DNA of 64,000 nucleotides from Paragordius varius (lineage: Eukaryota > Nematomorpha), in assembly GCA_964247055.1 (NCBI GenBank), contig OZ176050.1, positions 9,796,001 through 9,860,000 of the forward strand, given 5' to 3'. The notes beneath the pieces were generated by a model. It had not been told where the DNA came from. It saw nothing but the letters and a program-made list of their open reading frames with translations, and did no database searches. Positions 1 to 12,700 of the stretch are shown here, in pieces (the first letter of the stretch is position 1; each line of letters starts with the position of its first letter). The position numbers and the translations under genes were made by a program.

Positions 1-233
1 ATTTTGCATGTAATGCAAATCCTATCCAAATTACCATCAAAATACTCATATTTTGAACTATATATACTCATACATATTTTTATATATTTTTGGTATTGAA
101 AATTTAATATATATATTATTATATCATTGCATAGATAATTATATATGTACACCTATTTTAATATATATGATGTCTATTTATTAATTAAAAAAGAGTTAAA
201 ATAAATGTATTAATGTTGTAAAATATCTCAATA

Positions 234-307
<74 letters not shown>

Positions 308-522
308 ATTTTATTGATTGTAAGCGGTGATATACATAATAGGGTTTTTTAAAATAAATTATTGCATATTTATATCCTGAGTGTTTTTTAGCGTGATAAT
401 TTTTTTGCAAATCACATGTAATGTAATATATTTTTAAAACAATAGACTAATCAAATTTTGCTTATAATGATAATAATTTACAATATACATTGCTAGAATA
501 TATGGCCTATTGTAGCCTTAAA
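1..522. repeat. AT-rich intergenic DNA with a long (TA)n microsatellite
   Basis: No gene is visible here. An almost pure (TA)n run occupies about 234-302. Apparent open frames across it encode only Tyr-Ile repeats and are artefacts. The rest is the 3' flank of the nucleoside phosphorylase gene on the minus strand. Confidence 0.85.
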
Positions 523-3500
523 TTAATCTAAACGAATCATTTCGCGTATTAGATTGGCTAAATCCTTTCCGCCTTTATCAGCGATTTCCAGGACATACTC
601 ATGACAAATTTTATCTTTTTCGGGGTCGGTGTAATTGTCATAATTTACGAGAGTTGTGATTAGACTTAATGCGCAAACTCGGATATCACAATGTCGAGCT
701 GTTATAACCTCCGGAATAGTGCTCATTCCTAAAAATACACATGAATGGTTAAATATACAATAAAGAGCATTATATCACGAAAGCAATTGCTTACAGCCAT
801 CGATGAAATCGAGGAACCGTATCGTTTGTAATTTTTTTAAAAAAGAACTACTTTATTATTTATTATTTTGATCATTGAATTTAAAATATTTTTTCTATTT
901 GATAAAATGGTAAAATAAAACCGGGCTGGTTCTTAGGAGCGGCACAATTCCCACCTATTAACACCGGTTTCTGCTCAAATATTTGGGAATCTACAGCGCA
1001 GAATTTAAAATCCTGATTTTTTTGATGAATTAATATATGTATACCAACAGCATCTCCTCCCATTCTGTGTACAGCCTTGCTTTCAGCCTTTGTTTCATAG
1101 CTTGGCCCAACCAGCATGAAATAAATGCCCTCTTTAACATGATTCTTTATATTTAATTCTTGGGCAATTTGTAGGCATCGATTTCGGAGTTCGAGATCAT
1201 AGGCGTTGTTTAAATCGGGAAATCGAGTGCCCCACCTGGAAGATATAATCCAAATTAGTCAGAAGAATCATTGTTTTAAATACAATTATAGTAAAATATG
1301 TAAAGCCGACCAACTATAGTAAAATATGTAAAATCGACATGACGTTATAAGCATTTAAACAATTATTAAGATAACTTTATTAATATTATATAGAATAAAA
1401 ATATTTTCTTTAATACGTATAATTGCGGTTCCTACTCGCTAATCCATATATTAAGGAGTAACCCCTTTGTGGTTAATTTTTAATCATTATGATATAAAAA
1501 AAATTTAATTAGAATAATTCAAACAAATTATAAACCCCATAATGTAATAAATAAGGCTATATATACCAGGTGTAACCATAAGTTATTACCGGTTTAACTA
1601 AGAAGAGACGACAGCGAAAAATATGCAGACGATTAATTTGGTACATACCCGATTTTTTGTTTATCTGACATTACGCGAAAAACACACACAAGGTGAGTTC
1701 GCAAAATCTAGCGTCTATATTCTATCATTCAGTAATTACGAAAAAAAAATTTGCTGCAGCCATTGCCATTAGAAGAAAGAGACTGTTGTATCGGTTGCTG
1801 GCAGAACACATATGAAACATGGTCTCTAAATATCAAAAGTTGTGATTTTATTGGAAAGAGAGTGGGCGCTAGGGTAAACCACACAAATGCGAAGACGACC
1901 AATAAGAGTTATACAATTATGGTACAACAAACGATTAGGGTACAACAAACGATTAGCAGAAGATTTCATGTTTCATAAAAATCAATCAGTTAAAGTCCAT
2001 GAACTGTGGAAATGAGCAATAAACTCGGTAAAGGAGCCCCTCGCAATTTAAATTGTTAAATTTAAAATCGCAAAGTGCTTGTATAACTTGCTTCTAAGTC
2101 ACGAAAGATCATTTTTGCATCGAATAACGGGTGGTAGGCAGTGGTTATATTTTGCAACTCCAAAACGAAAAAAAGCAAGGCTTTCACCTTTATCGCTTTG
2201 TCTAGCGGATCCTGAGTCTTGTGGGAATAGAGTGGTATTGTTAATAAGCTGAAACCCGATGAAACCCATAATGCACAGCACTATCGCCAACAAATGATTA
2301 ATTTACACAATAATCGAAAAACGGCCGGAGGCCAGAAGACATGTCAAAGTGATTTTGCTACATGACAAGCTCCGTGTCTCACAGCAAAACTAGTAAAGAA
2401 ACCTTGAAATCGTTTCGATGAGAAATTCTTTCGTACCCGCTGAACTCTCCGGACCAAGCGTTATCTGCTTAAGACATCTTTTTACAAATGAGGTCCACCC
2501 TCGCAGAGCAACGTTAATAATTTCGAAGAAGAAAATCAGTTTTTGAGGCATGGCAACTATTTACTACCTAAGATATGGGCGAAATGTATAGAATCCGATG
2601 GACAGTAAAAATATCGATGATAATTTTCCTTTCCAAATTACATGTTTTTTATCAAAAAACCGGTAAAAACTATGAATACACCTGCCAGTATACCCCCTAT
2701 AATGAGCTCATGACGAGCTTTTTTAATAAGCAACACCTATAGACTAATTAGCTCATAATTTTGGATAAATATGATATAATTTTGTACAGGTTTTTAAGAA
2801 AATACCAAAACCAAAAGCACCATAAAAAACTTGACACATTACTGAGTAATTAGAACAAAAAGTATTAAATTAATAGTTCGTTTTTTTATTTAAATAATTA
2901 CCTTGGATCATTAGCCCCAATTAAAGGGTTTTGTCCAGTAAAATTTATATGATCTTTAAGGACCATTATATCTCCGTCTGCGAAATCTATTGGGTTGACA
3001 CCGCCTGAAACATTGGTTATGAAAATGGTATGAACACCGAGTAGTTTCATGATTCGAACTGGCATAACTATCTATAAATTTACAATATTCAGATTAAAAC
3101 AATATGAATATCTTAAAAATATTTAGTAACAATTTTGTAATGTTAGACAACAGATACGTATCTGCAGAATTATTGCAATATTTTAAATATTCTTGTCAAA
3201 ATCTGTTATCGCTAGAATTTGAATGTTAATATTATAGTGAAATGAACTTTTTGATGATGATAAATATAAATTCGTCAAACAAAGACAATGATAAATGGGC
3301 ATAAATCAAATAAATTTTCACCGCTCCAATTTAATGTTAATAAGGCTTACTTGTGCTTTTTAGTTAAAAACTATTTGCTTATATGCTTATTACAAAAGTG
3401 CTCAATGTTGTATATTTTTTAATCGGCATTGATTACCCGTAAAACTCTACAAAATCACCTTTTCAAATAATATGTAAAAATTCTTTCCACATTTCTGATA

Positions 3501-4339
3501 TTAATCGGTTGTTTTATATACTCGTTTTAAACTGTTAAAACAAATCTAATTTTTAATTTTTGGTATGACTTAATTGATATAAAAAATGTATTTTAGAGGA
3601 CCCTTTTAAACAATTAAACCATGTGGCCGATTTAATTTTTTTGACAATAAAATAAAACAAATATATATATTCCCATATTGAGAAAACGTATTATATTCGT
3701 TTAACTTTTATAAATCATTTTTTATACAAAATTTTAAAAACTCTCAATTATTGAAATAGTATACCGATCAGTTTTTAATATGGGTCGTTTTAAACAAATA
3801 TTTTTTATTCAAAACTTAATCATAATTCTCATATTATTGTTTAACCGTACTCCCTTGACAATTATATAGATACCTATTTGCCCTAACAATATTTATATGA
3901 CTGATAAAAATAATAATTAAATCAAATGAATGGAATTAATATAAACCAAGTTATAACTAAGACTTACAACGTCGTCTGCGCTTATTTTCATATATCAAGG
4001 TAATACTAATAAAAATTTTATGGGTATGTATTGATTTTTTACTTTATTGATTTTATAAAGAAATGTGTCACGTTAAAATAGGTAATAAAATTGTCTCACC
4101 TTTGACATGGGGTAACCTTCGTAATGATGAAAACGTCCTTGAAAACACACAACCGCTTTTCCAGACACGTTTCCGCATGTTATTTGGTTGGTGTGCCCTT
4201 CAACTTTATATCAATTCAATTTTATACATTTTAATTATTATATGCAAAGTTTTGCTAATTATTTATGAATATAAAATAATATTTTAGAAATAATATGGGA
4301 CAAAATATATTTTTGTTTCTTATAACGATTCCATCGATT

Positions 4340-4375
<36 letters not shown>

Positions 4376-5368
4376 GAATATGAACGATATTGATATTAAA
4401 TCAAATACAATTTTTGTATAATTTCATTTAACATAGAAAATAATGTTATGTTGTTAAAAAGTTAATTAATGATTTTGATTAATTAGGAAAAAATAAAAGG
4501 GTTGGTATACCAAGTTTTACATAAATTCATAATACTACACGAAATTTAATTTAAGGTAATGTTTTCCCCAGTTCAACTAAGAATTTTAATTTTCCAATCC
4601 AAATATGCATTTTATGGTTTTTTATGGGATCTTTTTTAAAAAATTACAAACAAAGCCCCTGTTGCAACTTTATGGCGACAATATTTTTTGGAATTTTTTG
4701 TGAACGCCAAACTGGTATTTACTTTTGATGCTCCCTATATTTTAACAGCACATTTTCGAGTTTTATTGATTTTAATAATCAGTAGTTGGTTTAAAATAAA
4801 TTTGGGTGCTAGACAAATCTTGGACTGCAAATAAACTCGGAAAATTTGAACCTATTTTATCCAATTATGGTAATTGTGTTTGAGAAATTTATAAATACAA
4901 AATCCTGAAACAAAAACTTAAAAATTTATGTTTTTATTTTAAAGGTAAATTGATAATAACATTGAGAACATAATTCAAAATTTTAAAGTTTTAAAAACAC
5001 CATCTATTCACAACGTAGCATACTTAACTTCATCTGTAATTCACAATACCTTCTATCAACCAAAAACACCTAAAAACAAAATTTTAACCATATAAAAAAG
5101 TAATATCACATATCTTACCTTTGCTTTGTGGTAGGCCAGGTATCTGGGAGTATGGAATCGAAACTGAATCACGGACTATGTCAGAAATGGCGTGAAGACC
5201 TGAGCCACAAATAATCCCATAGCTCGGTTTAAAATTCATCCTGGTCGATGATATTTTTTGATCTAAAACGTCTCGAATAATAGTTGCCGCTTTGCATGCC
5301 TCTTCATAAACTTTGTTTGTGTCGCCAGTGCTTTGGGTATCAGTTTTTGAAAAAATTGCATTCAACAT
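523..5368 (-). CDS. PNP: Purine nucleoside phosphorylase, five exons, complete
   Basis: Exons, 5' to 3' on the minus strand: 5368-5119, 4197-4100, 3071-2902, 1235-1045, 728-523. They join in phase to about 304 residues, close to the 289 of the human enzyme. The family cleaves inosine and guanosine with phosphate to base plus ribose-1-phosphate in cytosolic purine salvage. Visible hallmarks in order: the phosphate-binding GSGL loop in exon 1, [10 protein letters not shown] in exon 2 (equivalent of human Arg84 and His86), TNVSGGVN and SGQNPL-like TGQNPL in exon 3, VGPSYET (the Glu201 region) and GGDAVG in exon 4, then [12 protein letters not shown] in exon 5. The human base-contacting Asn in SLITN is replaced by Thr (SLITT). 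The start is the only ATG before the conserved N-terminal region, at 5368-5366. A dead mariner lies in the intron at 1236-2901. Family membership is secure; substrate preference is not. Confidence 0.93.
1566..2688 (+). mobile_element. Decayed mariner-family transposon in a PNP intron
   Basis: The ends are imperfect inverted repeats: CAGGTGTAACCATAAG at the left, and CAGGTGTATTCATAG when the right end is reverse-complemented. Both run on into ACCGGTTT and are flanked by TA, the Tc1/mariner target. About 1.12 kb separates them, close to the usual 1.3 kb for mariners. Between them the plus strand encodes pieces of mariner transposase in several frames. These include a segment like [11 protein letters not shown], a KPDET-type segment, [19 protein letters not shown] (the catalytic HDN region, with the Asn lost) and SPDQALSA. 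Stops and frameshifts are plentiful, so it cannot make transposase. It sits wholly inside an intron of the nucleoside phosphorylase gene, antisense to that gene. Confidence 0.8.
4343..4372. repeat. (TA)n microsatellite
   Basis: A short pure TA run in the first intron of the nucleoside phosphorylase gene. Confidence 0.9.
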
Positions 5369-6369
5369 GTTCGGTTAAAAATAATTGAATGAGAGAAATT
5401 TTTTTAATTTATATTTAATTACGATTTTGATATCTTTAAATATGAGCTAATGAGTAATTACTTGTCACATTTGTTTTGTGAAAGTTAATTAATGTGCGGA
5501 TGATTAATATCCAAAATTAATATTAATTACTTTGTTTTTAAGCGAATGTTTTATTACTTTTTTGACATTAATATGTATTAATAGAGCATATCCTTGTTTT
5601 AGCGAAGGAAACGTGACATTAAAGTAGCGGGGAATCAAAAGCATAAATCCTTTTCCTGACACATGAAGAGAGTTTATTGAAAAAGTTTTTAAAATTTTAT
5701 TAAAAAAATTTGTTTTAATAGAATTAGATTTTATATCCTACCATCATTTATCATTTAGTTTAAATGTTGGAGAAAATAATTGGTTTATATTAGTCAATTA
5801 TTGTTAATTAAAATGTTGGAAGAGATTGAAAAGAAACACCTTTGTTACAATGTCTAATTATAAGTTTCTATTTAATTGGAAAATTTACACCTGTTGTGGC
5901 AGAAAATAAAGATTTTTTGTCAATCCTTCCATTTCTATTTGTTGCTTTTTAATAATTAAAGGCCATATAATCCCGATTTTACACATTTAACAAAAAATAA
6001 TTTATGAATATTAATTAAATTGAAAAAGGTTAATTATATTCGTGAGCATCATTTTTATTATTATTATTATTAACATTAATAATTTTTGAAATATTTTAGT
6101 GCATGATTATGGTATGTATGCATATATAAAATATATATTATTGTTTTTGTAAGAAAATATTCTGTATGTTTAATAAAATTTAGATTTTGGCTTTGAAGCA
6201 AATGAAAATTTTACATGAAAGCGACACGCGTGGTCGATCTATTTTTTGATGCCATGTTGGGTCGCCTTAGCTTGTGTAAAACAGGGGTATCTGTCTGAAG
6301 TTAATTGTGCTTCAAACAATTCGGAAAAGACATTTGATTCATAAAAAATACTTTTTATTTATTTACGAA
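5369..6369. other. Upstream region of PNP, no gene seen
   Basis: AT-rich DNA upstream of the nucleoside phosphorylase start codon. It presumably carries that gene's promoter, but I could not single out a core element. No splice-compatible coding signal is visible on either strand. Confidence 0.5.
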
Positions 6370-7290
6370 TGTCTCAATTATATTTATTTTATTTTATATT
6401 AAATATTGTGCATCGGCTTCTACACATTTCCCCCATCCAAGTAATATTTGAATGCTATGTTAAAAAACTGATTGCCTCGGATAATAATTTAGACCATTTT
6501 CCAACGTCTTCAAAATTATTGGGGTACTGCTCTACCAGGGTGCCCATGTGTGAAGTTGCATTATTAAGTGGTGCCATGTCAGGAGTCAGCATTCGGAAAT
6601 TTTCCCAACGAAACGATTCCATGCCTTCCCCTAATTTTGCTGTGTGAGAGGGAGCATTGTCATGTAACAATATGTTTTATGACCTATTCAGGTCATTTTT
6701 CGATTAGTGTATAATTTTAAATAAGATAGCGTTGTGAATTAACGGTTTCAGTGTGTTTCGAAAAGTTGATAATACATAGTCCTGCCCTACCAGACACACA
6801 GCATGGTCTTCTTACTGATGCGATTTGGCCTTGGTATTACTGGACCGTGGCAAGGTGAGAGACCTGCTTTTTTGAATTTTAAAAAATAAAGCCACTTATC
6901 ATGACCCGTCCCAGGAAATAATTTTTTTCGTGATGTTGAAGCAGGATTTTCGAAGTCGCAATTTTAATTAGTCGTAAATTCAAATTGCATGGGGCCCGAC
7001 CGAGTTTAGTGTTTCCCAGCTCAGAAATGTTTACCGATTGTTTTGTGTTAGATGCAGCCCTACTGCCCATGCTGTTGAATTTTAATTAATAAGTTATCAT
7101 CCAATAACTCTTGTACCTCATCTGTTGCGTGGTTCACAAGAGCGCTTATTCACTTTTACATTGAAATCACAACCTTAAAATTTTTGAAACCATGTTTCGG
7201 ATGTTTAAATCGATGGACCATTTTCACCATATGTTTCTGTTAGCAAACGTTGACTTTAAAAACCTTTTTCTTTAGATATGATAGAACCAA
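6370..7290 (-). mobile_element. Second decayed mariner transposase
   Basis: Read on the minus strand, scattered frames give a colinear mariner transposase. Near 7250-7100 there is the N-terminal helix-turn-helix region (TYGENGPS, then ETWFQKF). Next come LGRAPCNLNLRLIKIATS and a GDEKW-like segment near 6900. Between 6870 and 6780 there is PRPNRI with KKTMLCVW, and at 6670-6640 the signature LHDNAPSHTAK. The C-terminal part follows down to about 6455 (the SPDLAP site reads TPDMAP). Several frameshifts and stops interrupt it, so it is dead. Terminal repeats were not located, so the limits are those of the recognisable coding part. Confidence 0.8.
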
Positions 7291-7425
7291 TGCGTGCCCA
7301 AATGTGCTTGACATGATAACTTAAAGATAAAAATAGACGCTACCTGGCGAAATAAAATTGTGTGCGTTAATAGTTTATTGTCAGATAAAAAAAGTGGGTG
7401 TATATAAAATTAATGGTCTGCATAC

Positions 7426-7563
7426 TTTAACTGACGCTTCTCTTAGTTGGTAAGGAGTTATGACTACACCTGGTAAATTATATCCAATATGCACTGACGA
7501 GATTTTTACATTTGGTTGGTTATTAAAATTCCTAACAAGATTTTTTGTTAATGAACGTGTCAT
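7426..7563 (-). CDS. Candidate coding exon, unknown protein
   Basis: An ATG at 7563-7561 follows a splice-acceptor-like ttttaacag by two bases. It opens 46 codons that end in phase 0 at a possible donor (AAA|GTATGC). The peptide begins MTRSLTKNLVRNF and contains VHIGYNLPGVVITPY. The composition is not the Lys/Ile/Phe-rich pattern of random AT-rich frames. No partner exon was found nearby on the minus strand, and I do not recognise the protein. It may instead be an old repeat. Confidence 0.25.
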
Positions 7564-9741
7564 TACTGTTAAAAGACTATTTAGTGGACATACTTCAAAG
7601 CGGTTATAGACTTAAAACGTGCTAGCCAACGACCTTTTTGTAAAAATACATTATTTAAGAGTTGATATAAAACCATTTATAATTTAAAAAGATATGCTCA
7701 AAACAGGGGAATCGAGTAGAATATGATTAAGGTGAAATATCTATTTCGAACTTAACAACAGCTAATTTAAGGACAAAAATGTGAGATATTATTGATTGCA
7801 AAAGATGAATAAAAAGAATAATAAAAATAATATATTAAACATGTATAATTTTGACACCCCAACTATCAAAGTACTGCGTTGTTATATATTTTCACAATTC
7901 CATGGCTATTGTTATGTTACAGTACAATTTATGTATTGAGTCTGAAATCGAAAATAAAAATACCCAAATGAACAAAAAATGACTTTTAGCATGATAAATA
8001 AATTGGTCATTAAAGCCACTGTATTCACGGTAGCATCAAGATATATCCATGTTAAGACTCTCTTCAAATGTCGTGAAATACTTGATTGGATCATATTATA
8101 ATTTAAATCGACATTCTTTATTATGATTATTTCATTTAAATAAGGACCTTTATAATGGCGAGTTCCTTGTTGTTACCTTATTGTACTAGGTTTTTCATTA
8201 TACTGCCAATGTTCTATTTACGACTAATCTTAATATTTAATTACCGTTAGCAAATAGGTCGTTTTTCGTACCCCTGTTAAATCTCAGATAAAGATAGCGG
8301 CCATCGATTAATCTATTACTACCCTCATTAAAATTGGGTCAATCTTGGATAAGTTTTTATATAGATGATTGCTGAGGTTTATCATAACGTTTCGCTATAT
8401 ACTCCTGGATAAATAAAGGTTGATTTAGTTAAATATATTTTCTTCCTTTTAATGATATGGTCATTACTTTTTAACAGAAATCATAATTAGACAAGTAAAC
8501 AAAAAATTAAATAAACGTTGTTTTGTCTTAACAGAATCCCCAAAAATATTACAAAAAGCGGTCACGCATTACAAAGATTCAACATGTGGCGCAACATATA
8601 TGCCCAAGTAATCTATTGACCGATTCAACAATGAACTCCATTATTATTGAAGAAAGACATGATCTCTATTAATTTAAATACTCTTGTGGTGGTACCTACT
8701 TGGGAGAAATATGACCTATTAGTCTGTGACAAAAAAACACGTTCAATGCATCCATTTTAGGAAATCTAACCTGATTTGCTTAACCCATTTGTTCGTATGG
8801 AAAACTTTGATAAAAGTGAAGTCATGGGTGGAAATGTTTGGATGATCTCAAAGATTATAATACAAAAACTCTCAAAGTGAAGATGCAATGGTTCATTAAG
8901 AAGAAATTATTTAAATTCAGCAACGAAGAATTTATTTTAAACATAAATTTTTGATCACTACTAGTAATCTTTTTTAAATGTAAAAAAATAAAACAAAAAA
9001 TAAAAAATAATCCCAGTTGAAATTATAATTTTAATTTAATTAAAATTTACACCACATTGTTACCAAATTTATATCTTTCAATTGCGAATTAACATTTATA
9101 TTCATAAATTAAAGGATTTAAAACTGTTTTTATAACCAGTTGTACATGGATTGGAAACGAAACCGTTATACCAACCTGAATTACGGTTCCATGATGTGTT
9201 TTTTATAATTTTGCATTTTCAATGAATTTTAATTTTCTTTATAATTGTTATATATTGAATTTGAATTTTAATATCCTACCTATTTAGGTTTGATAAGCCA
9301 ATTATAATGTTGCGAGATATATGTTTATACTTTTTTAATCATAGTGTACCAAATTAATTATACTATCTGTAACACAAAAAAATCGAATTCTTGAATCATA
9401 AAATAGGACAATGGAAACCAAACCGAATTCGGGGCACCAAAAATTTTGACTGAATCGAAACCGGCGTTTGTTAAAAATATATGCACAGCCGGAACCAAAA
9501 TTGGTATGAACTAATCATATAATTACGAATAATAATTGTGGCAATTTTATTATAATATTTGGATTTTACAACCCTTTATTACAATCATTAATGTAACCAA
9601 TAACCAACATTATTAGTATCATGTTAGATTTTATTAAAACCCACACGCTGGTCCCATCGCCCCATATCCCAATTCAACAATTTTTTTAATTGACTAATTC
9701 CATTTATTTATTGTATAATAAAACACCATATGAAAATAAAT
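7564..9741. other. Intergenic DNA with a faint GGAACC-type repeat relic
   Basis: No gene is supported. Around 9147-9190 and 9408-9510 there are short runs of GGAAACGAAACC / GAATCGAAACCGG type. These resemble the terminal arms of the hAT-type element at 10925-16514 and probably mark a much older copy. Nothing else is recognisable. Confidence 0.4.
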
Positions 9742-12700
9742 TTAGACTTTTGTGGGGATACCCTTAATCGAATGTTTGTGATATGGACTTCGATAATCTA
9801 GCAATCCATTATAAGGGTGATTAAGAGAAGGTTGTTTTTCTTGAAACTTTTGAAAACTTTGATAGATTCCTTGTGAGGTAGATGCATAATTAGAATCCAT
9901 TAAAGCCTGAATCTCTACCATATTACCTTTCTGTTTTTCATACACGTTCGCGACGAGCGGTTGAGTTGAAATATATTTAACACACGTTTTATCTTCTAGT
10001 GGATGAAACCTTAATTTATCAATTTATGAACGATTGTTAAATTTAAAGAGATGGGTACATACATAGATAGATTGTGTTGAAAAATTATGGTCAGAATTGA
10101 ATTTTTAACTCACATTCTGCAAATGATTTAATTTAATGCGCTTAACTTTTCAAATATAGCTTGTTTTGATACGATGTGCAAATTAAACACTTTTAAGTAT
10201 TAGGGCTATATATTATTAATTATAACGCAGAGGTGTAATTATATTATTTTCTATATTAAAATTATTTTAACTAAATCTTCCTTAAAACTAAAATATAATC
10301 TACAATTAAAGAGAATTGATTCTAATATAAAATGGATATTTATTAATAATATATGTTTAAATAGTTTTGTGTCTGTGACATCCTTTCGGAATTCGTATCC
10401 CAAATATTATCATAATATACGGTTGAACGTCATTTTGTGAATAAACAGGACGGCACAAAAAATAATATGTGAAGACAAAATTATTCAATTAAATAAGGAT
10501 CGTTAAAAACATTGTTCGGCATAAAAATGCCAAAAAAAATTTGCAAAAAAACGCGCAAATTATTTCCCAATAAACATGTGTGATATTATCAAAAACTATT
10601 TGATATTTATCAAAGTTTTAGTAAAGTTGCAAGTTGCATAATTAAATAACTTGTAAGATTTATAAAGGGACTGGAACGGTTTTGTTACTTCTTTTACAGA
10701 ATTTGATTCGATATCTGCAATTGTGCCATACTTAATTAACAATAAAATTAAAATCGGTTTGCAATGAATAGTTTGTCTAATTTGACATTCTCAGCAATAA
10801 CTACGATAAACAATGTAACATACACAACACTATATAACCTGTATCATTATTTTCATCTTTAATATCAATTCTAACGTATCCATTCTGGTTGTATATTAAT
10901 GAATAAAGCTATATTGCTTTAAACCAGGGCTTGGAACCGGAACCGGGTCGGTTCCTGAACAAGTGGAGAACCGCGTTGGTTCTCAAAAATTAAAAAAAGA
11001 ACCGGGCGGTTCCTGAAATTTTGGAACCGAAACCGGGGTGGTTCCTAAACAAATGGAACCAGAACTGCGTTGGTTCCTTAAAATTTATCGGTTCCGGAAT
11101 CGGTTCTTGACATTTAAAACCAGTCCATTTTCGGTTCCTGACTTTTTATTAAATGATTTTCTTACAAAATTATTATAATAAAATGTTAAAAGGGTTATCA
11201 TCATACGCAAATTATCCTTCTCTTTTTTAGGCATAATACACTTTGGTCCTTGTTACGTTAAAAATATATATTACCTTGGTTGTGAATGCAAATTATTTTA
11301 TTTATACTTATTATCTTTAACAACGTTTAAACCACACAACTTTATCCTTGTGAATGCAATAACCAAATTTCCTAATGTATATAAGGAATCATTGTAACAC
11401 ACAGAACACATTATATTATATTATTCAGTTTTGATGTTATACTAAATAAATAAATATATCCTTTATAATTTATATTAACTATTTGTCAACTGGCGCGGCT
11501 ATTCGAGGCTATGGAAAAAATTAATTTATCATGTTTTAATCCAAATGTTGAGTTTACAAATTATATTACATATATTAAACGCAATTTGGAGGTCAAGAAT
11601 GTCGCAGCCACCGATGAAAATATGAAAGCATGTTTGTTGGCTTTCGGAGGAATCGAAAATATTAATAAAATTGAAAATTATTTCTATCCACAAGCAATAG
11701 ACGACATACCATTCCCAGATCTTTTAAACGCCGGCATAAAAATCTTCTCCCCCTCAAGGAATATTTTTTCGTCGCGTTTTGATTTAATTAAAATGAAGAG
11801 GGGGAGAACGGAAACGTTCACAGAATTCCTGTTAAGAGTTAAACAAATGGCCATCCACTGCCGGTTCTCGTCAAACATTGACGAGCACATCAGAGATGTA
11901 TTCATCGCCGGGTTAGACGAGCAAGCCGTGGAAATGGAACTATTCACACGGTTCCCAGAAGCTTTAGAAAACGGGGCTCCCGTTTCTCTAAATACGGTGG
12001 TAAATATTGCCTTATCACATGAGAAGGCACGAGATGGACTAACGAATACAGAAGTGCTGTCCATCAATATTGATAATGATAATAAAAGTAACAATAATAA
12101 GAACCACAGTAGTAATGGTGAAATAAACGAAATAGCCACACTTCACCAATCAAAGAGCAGCCATAGTAATAATAACCGACGAACCTGCACAAAATGTGGG
12201 ACGACTCATACGTTGGGACATTGCCCTGCCTATGGGAAAGAATGTTATAGATGCCATCGTTCAAACCACTTTGCTCGATGTTGTAAGGTAGTGTTTAAAG
12301 CATATTCCCTTTTTAATAAGACAAAAAAACCCCAAATTGTTCCTAAAATAAATAATATTCCTATTGAAATGATTTTTGATACGGGTGCCGATATTTCAAT
12401 CATAAATTATAAAAACTGGTGCCGTCTCGGCAAGCCAGCACTAGATTTTGATAACAATAATATTTTCATACATGCATACAATAATAATCGTATAAAAACA
12501 TTAGGTAAATGCAAATTACAGGTTGAATTAGATAAAAGAACGCACATTCTAGAGTGCTTTATTATAAACAACAACTTACCATCAATATTTGGAATGGACT
12601 GGATAAAACAATTTAATTTAAAATTACCCAATCATGTAATAATAAATAACTTATCTTCATATGATATATATAACAAATTTAGCAAGTTATTTTCTGAGGG

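Noticed and set aside
228-410. Open frame rich in Tyr-Ile repeats
   Set aside because: It is a translation of the (TA)n microsatellite with no start context or homology.
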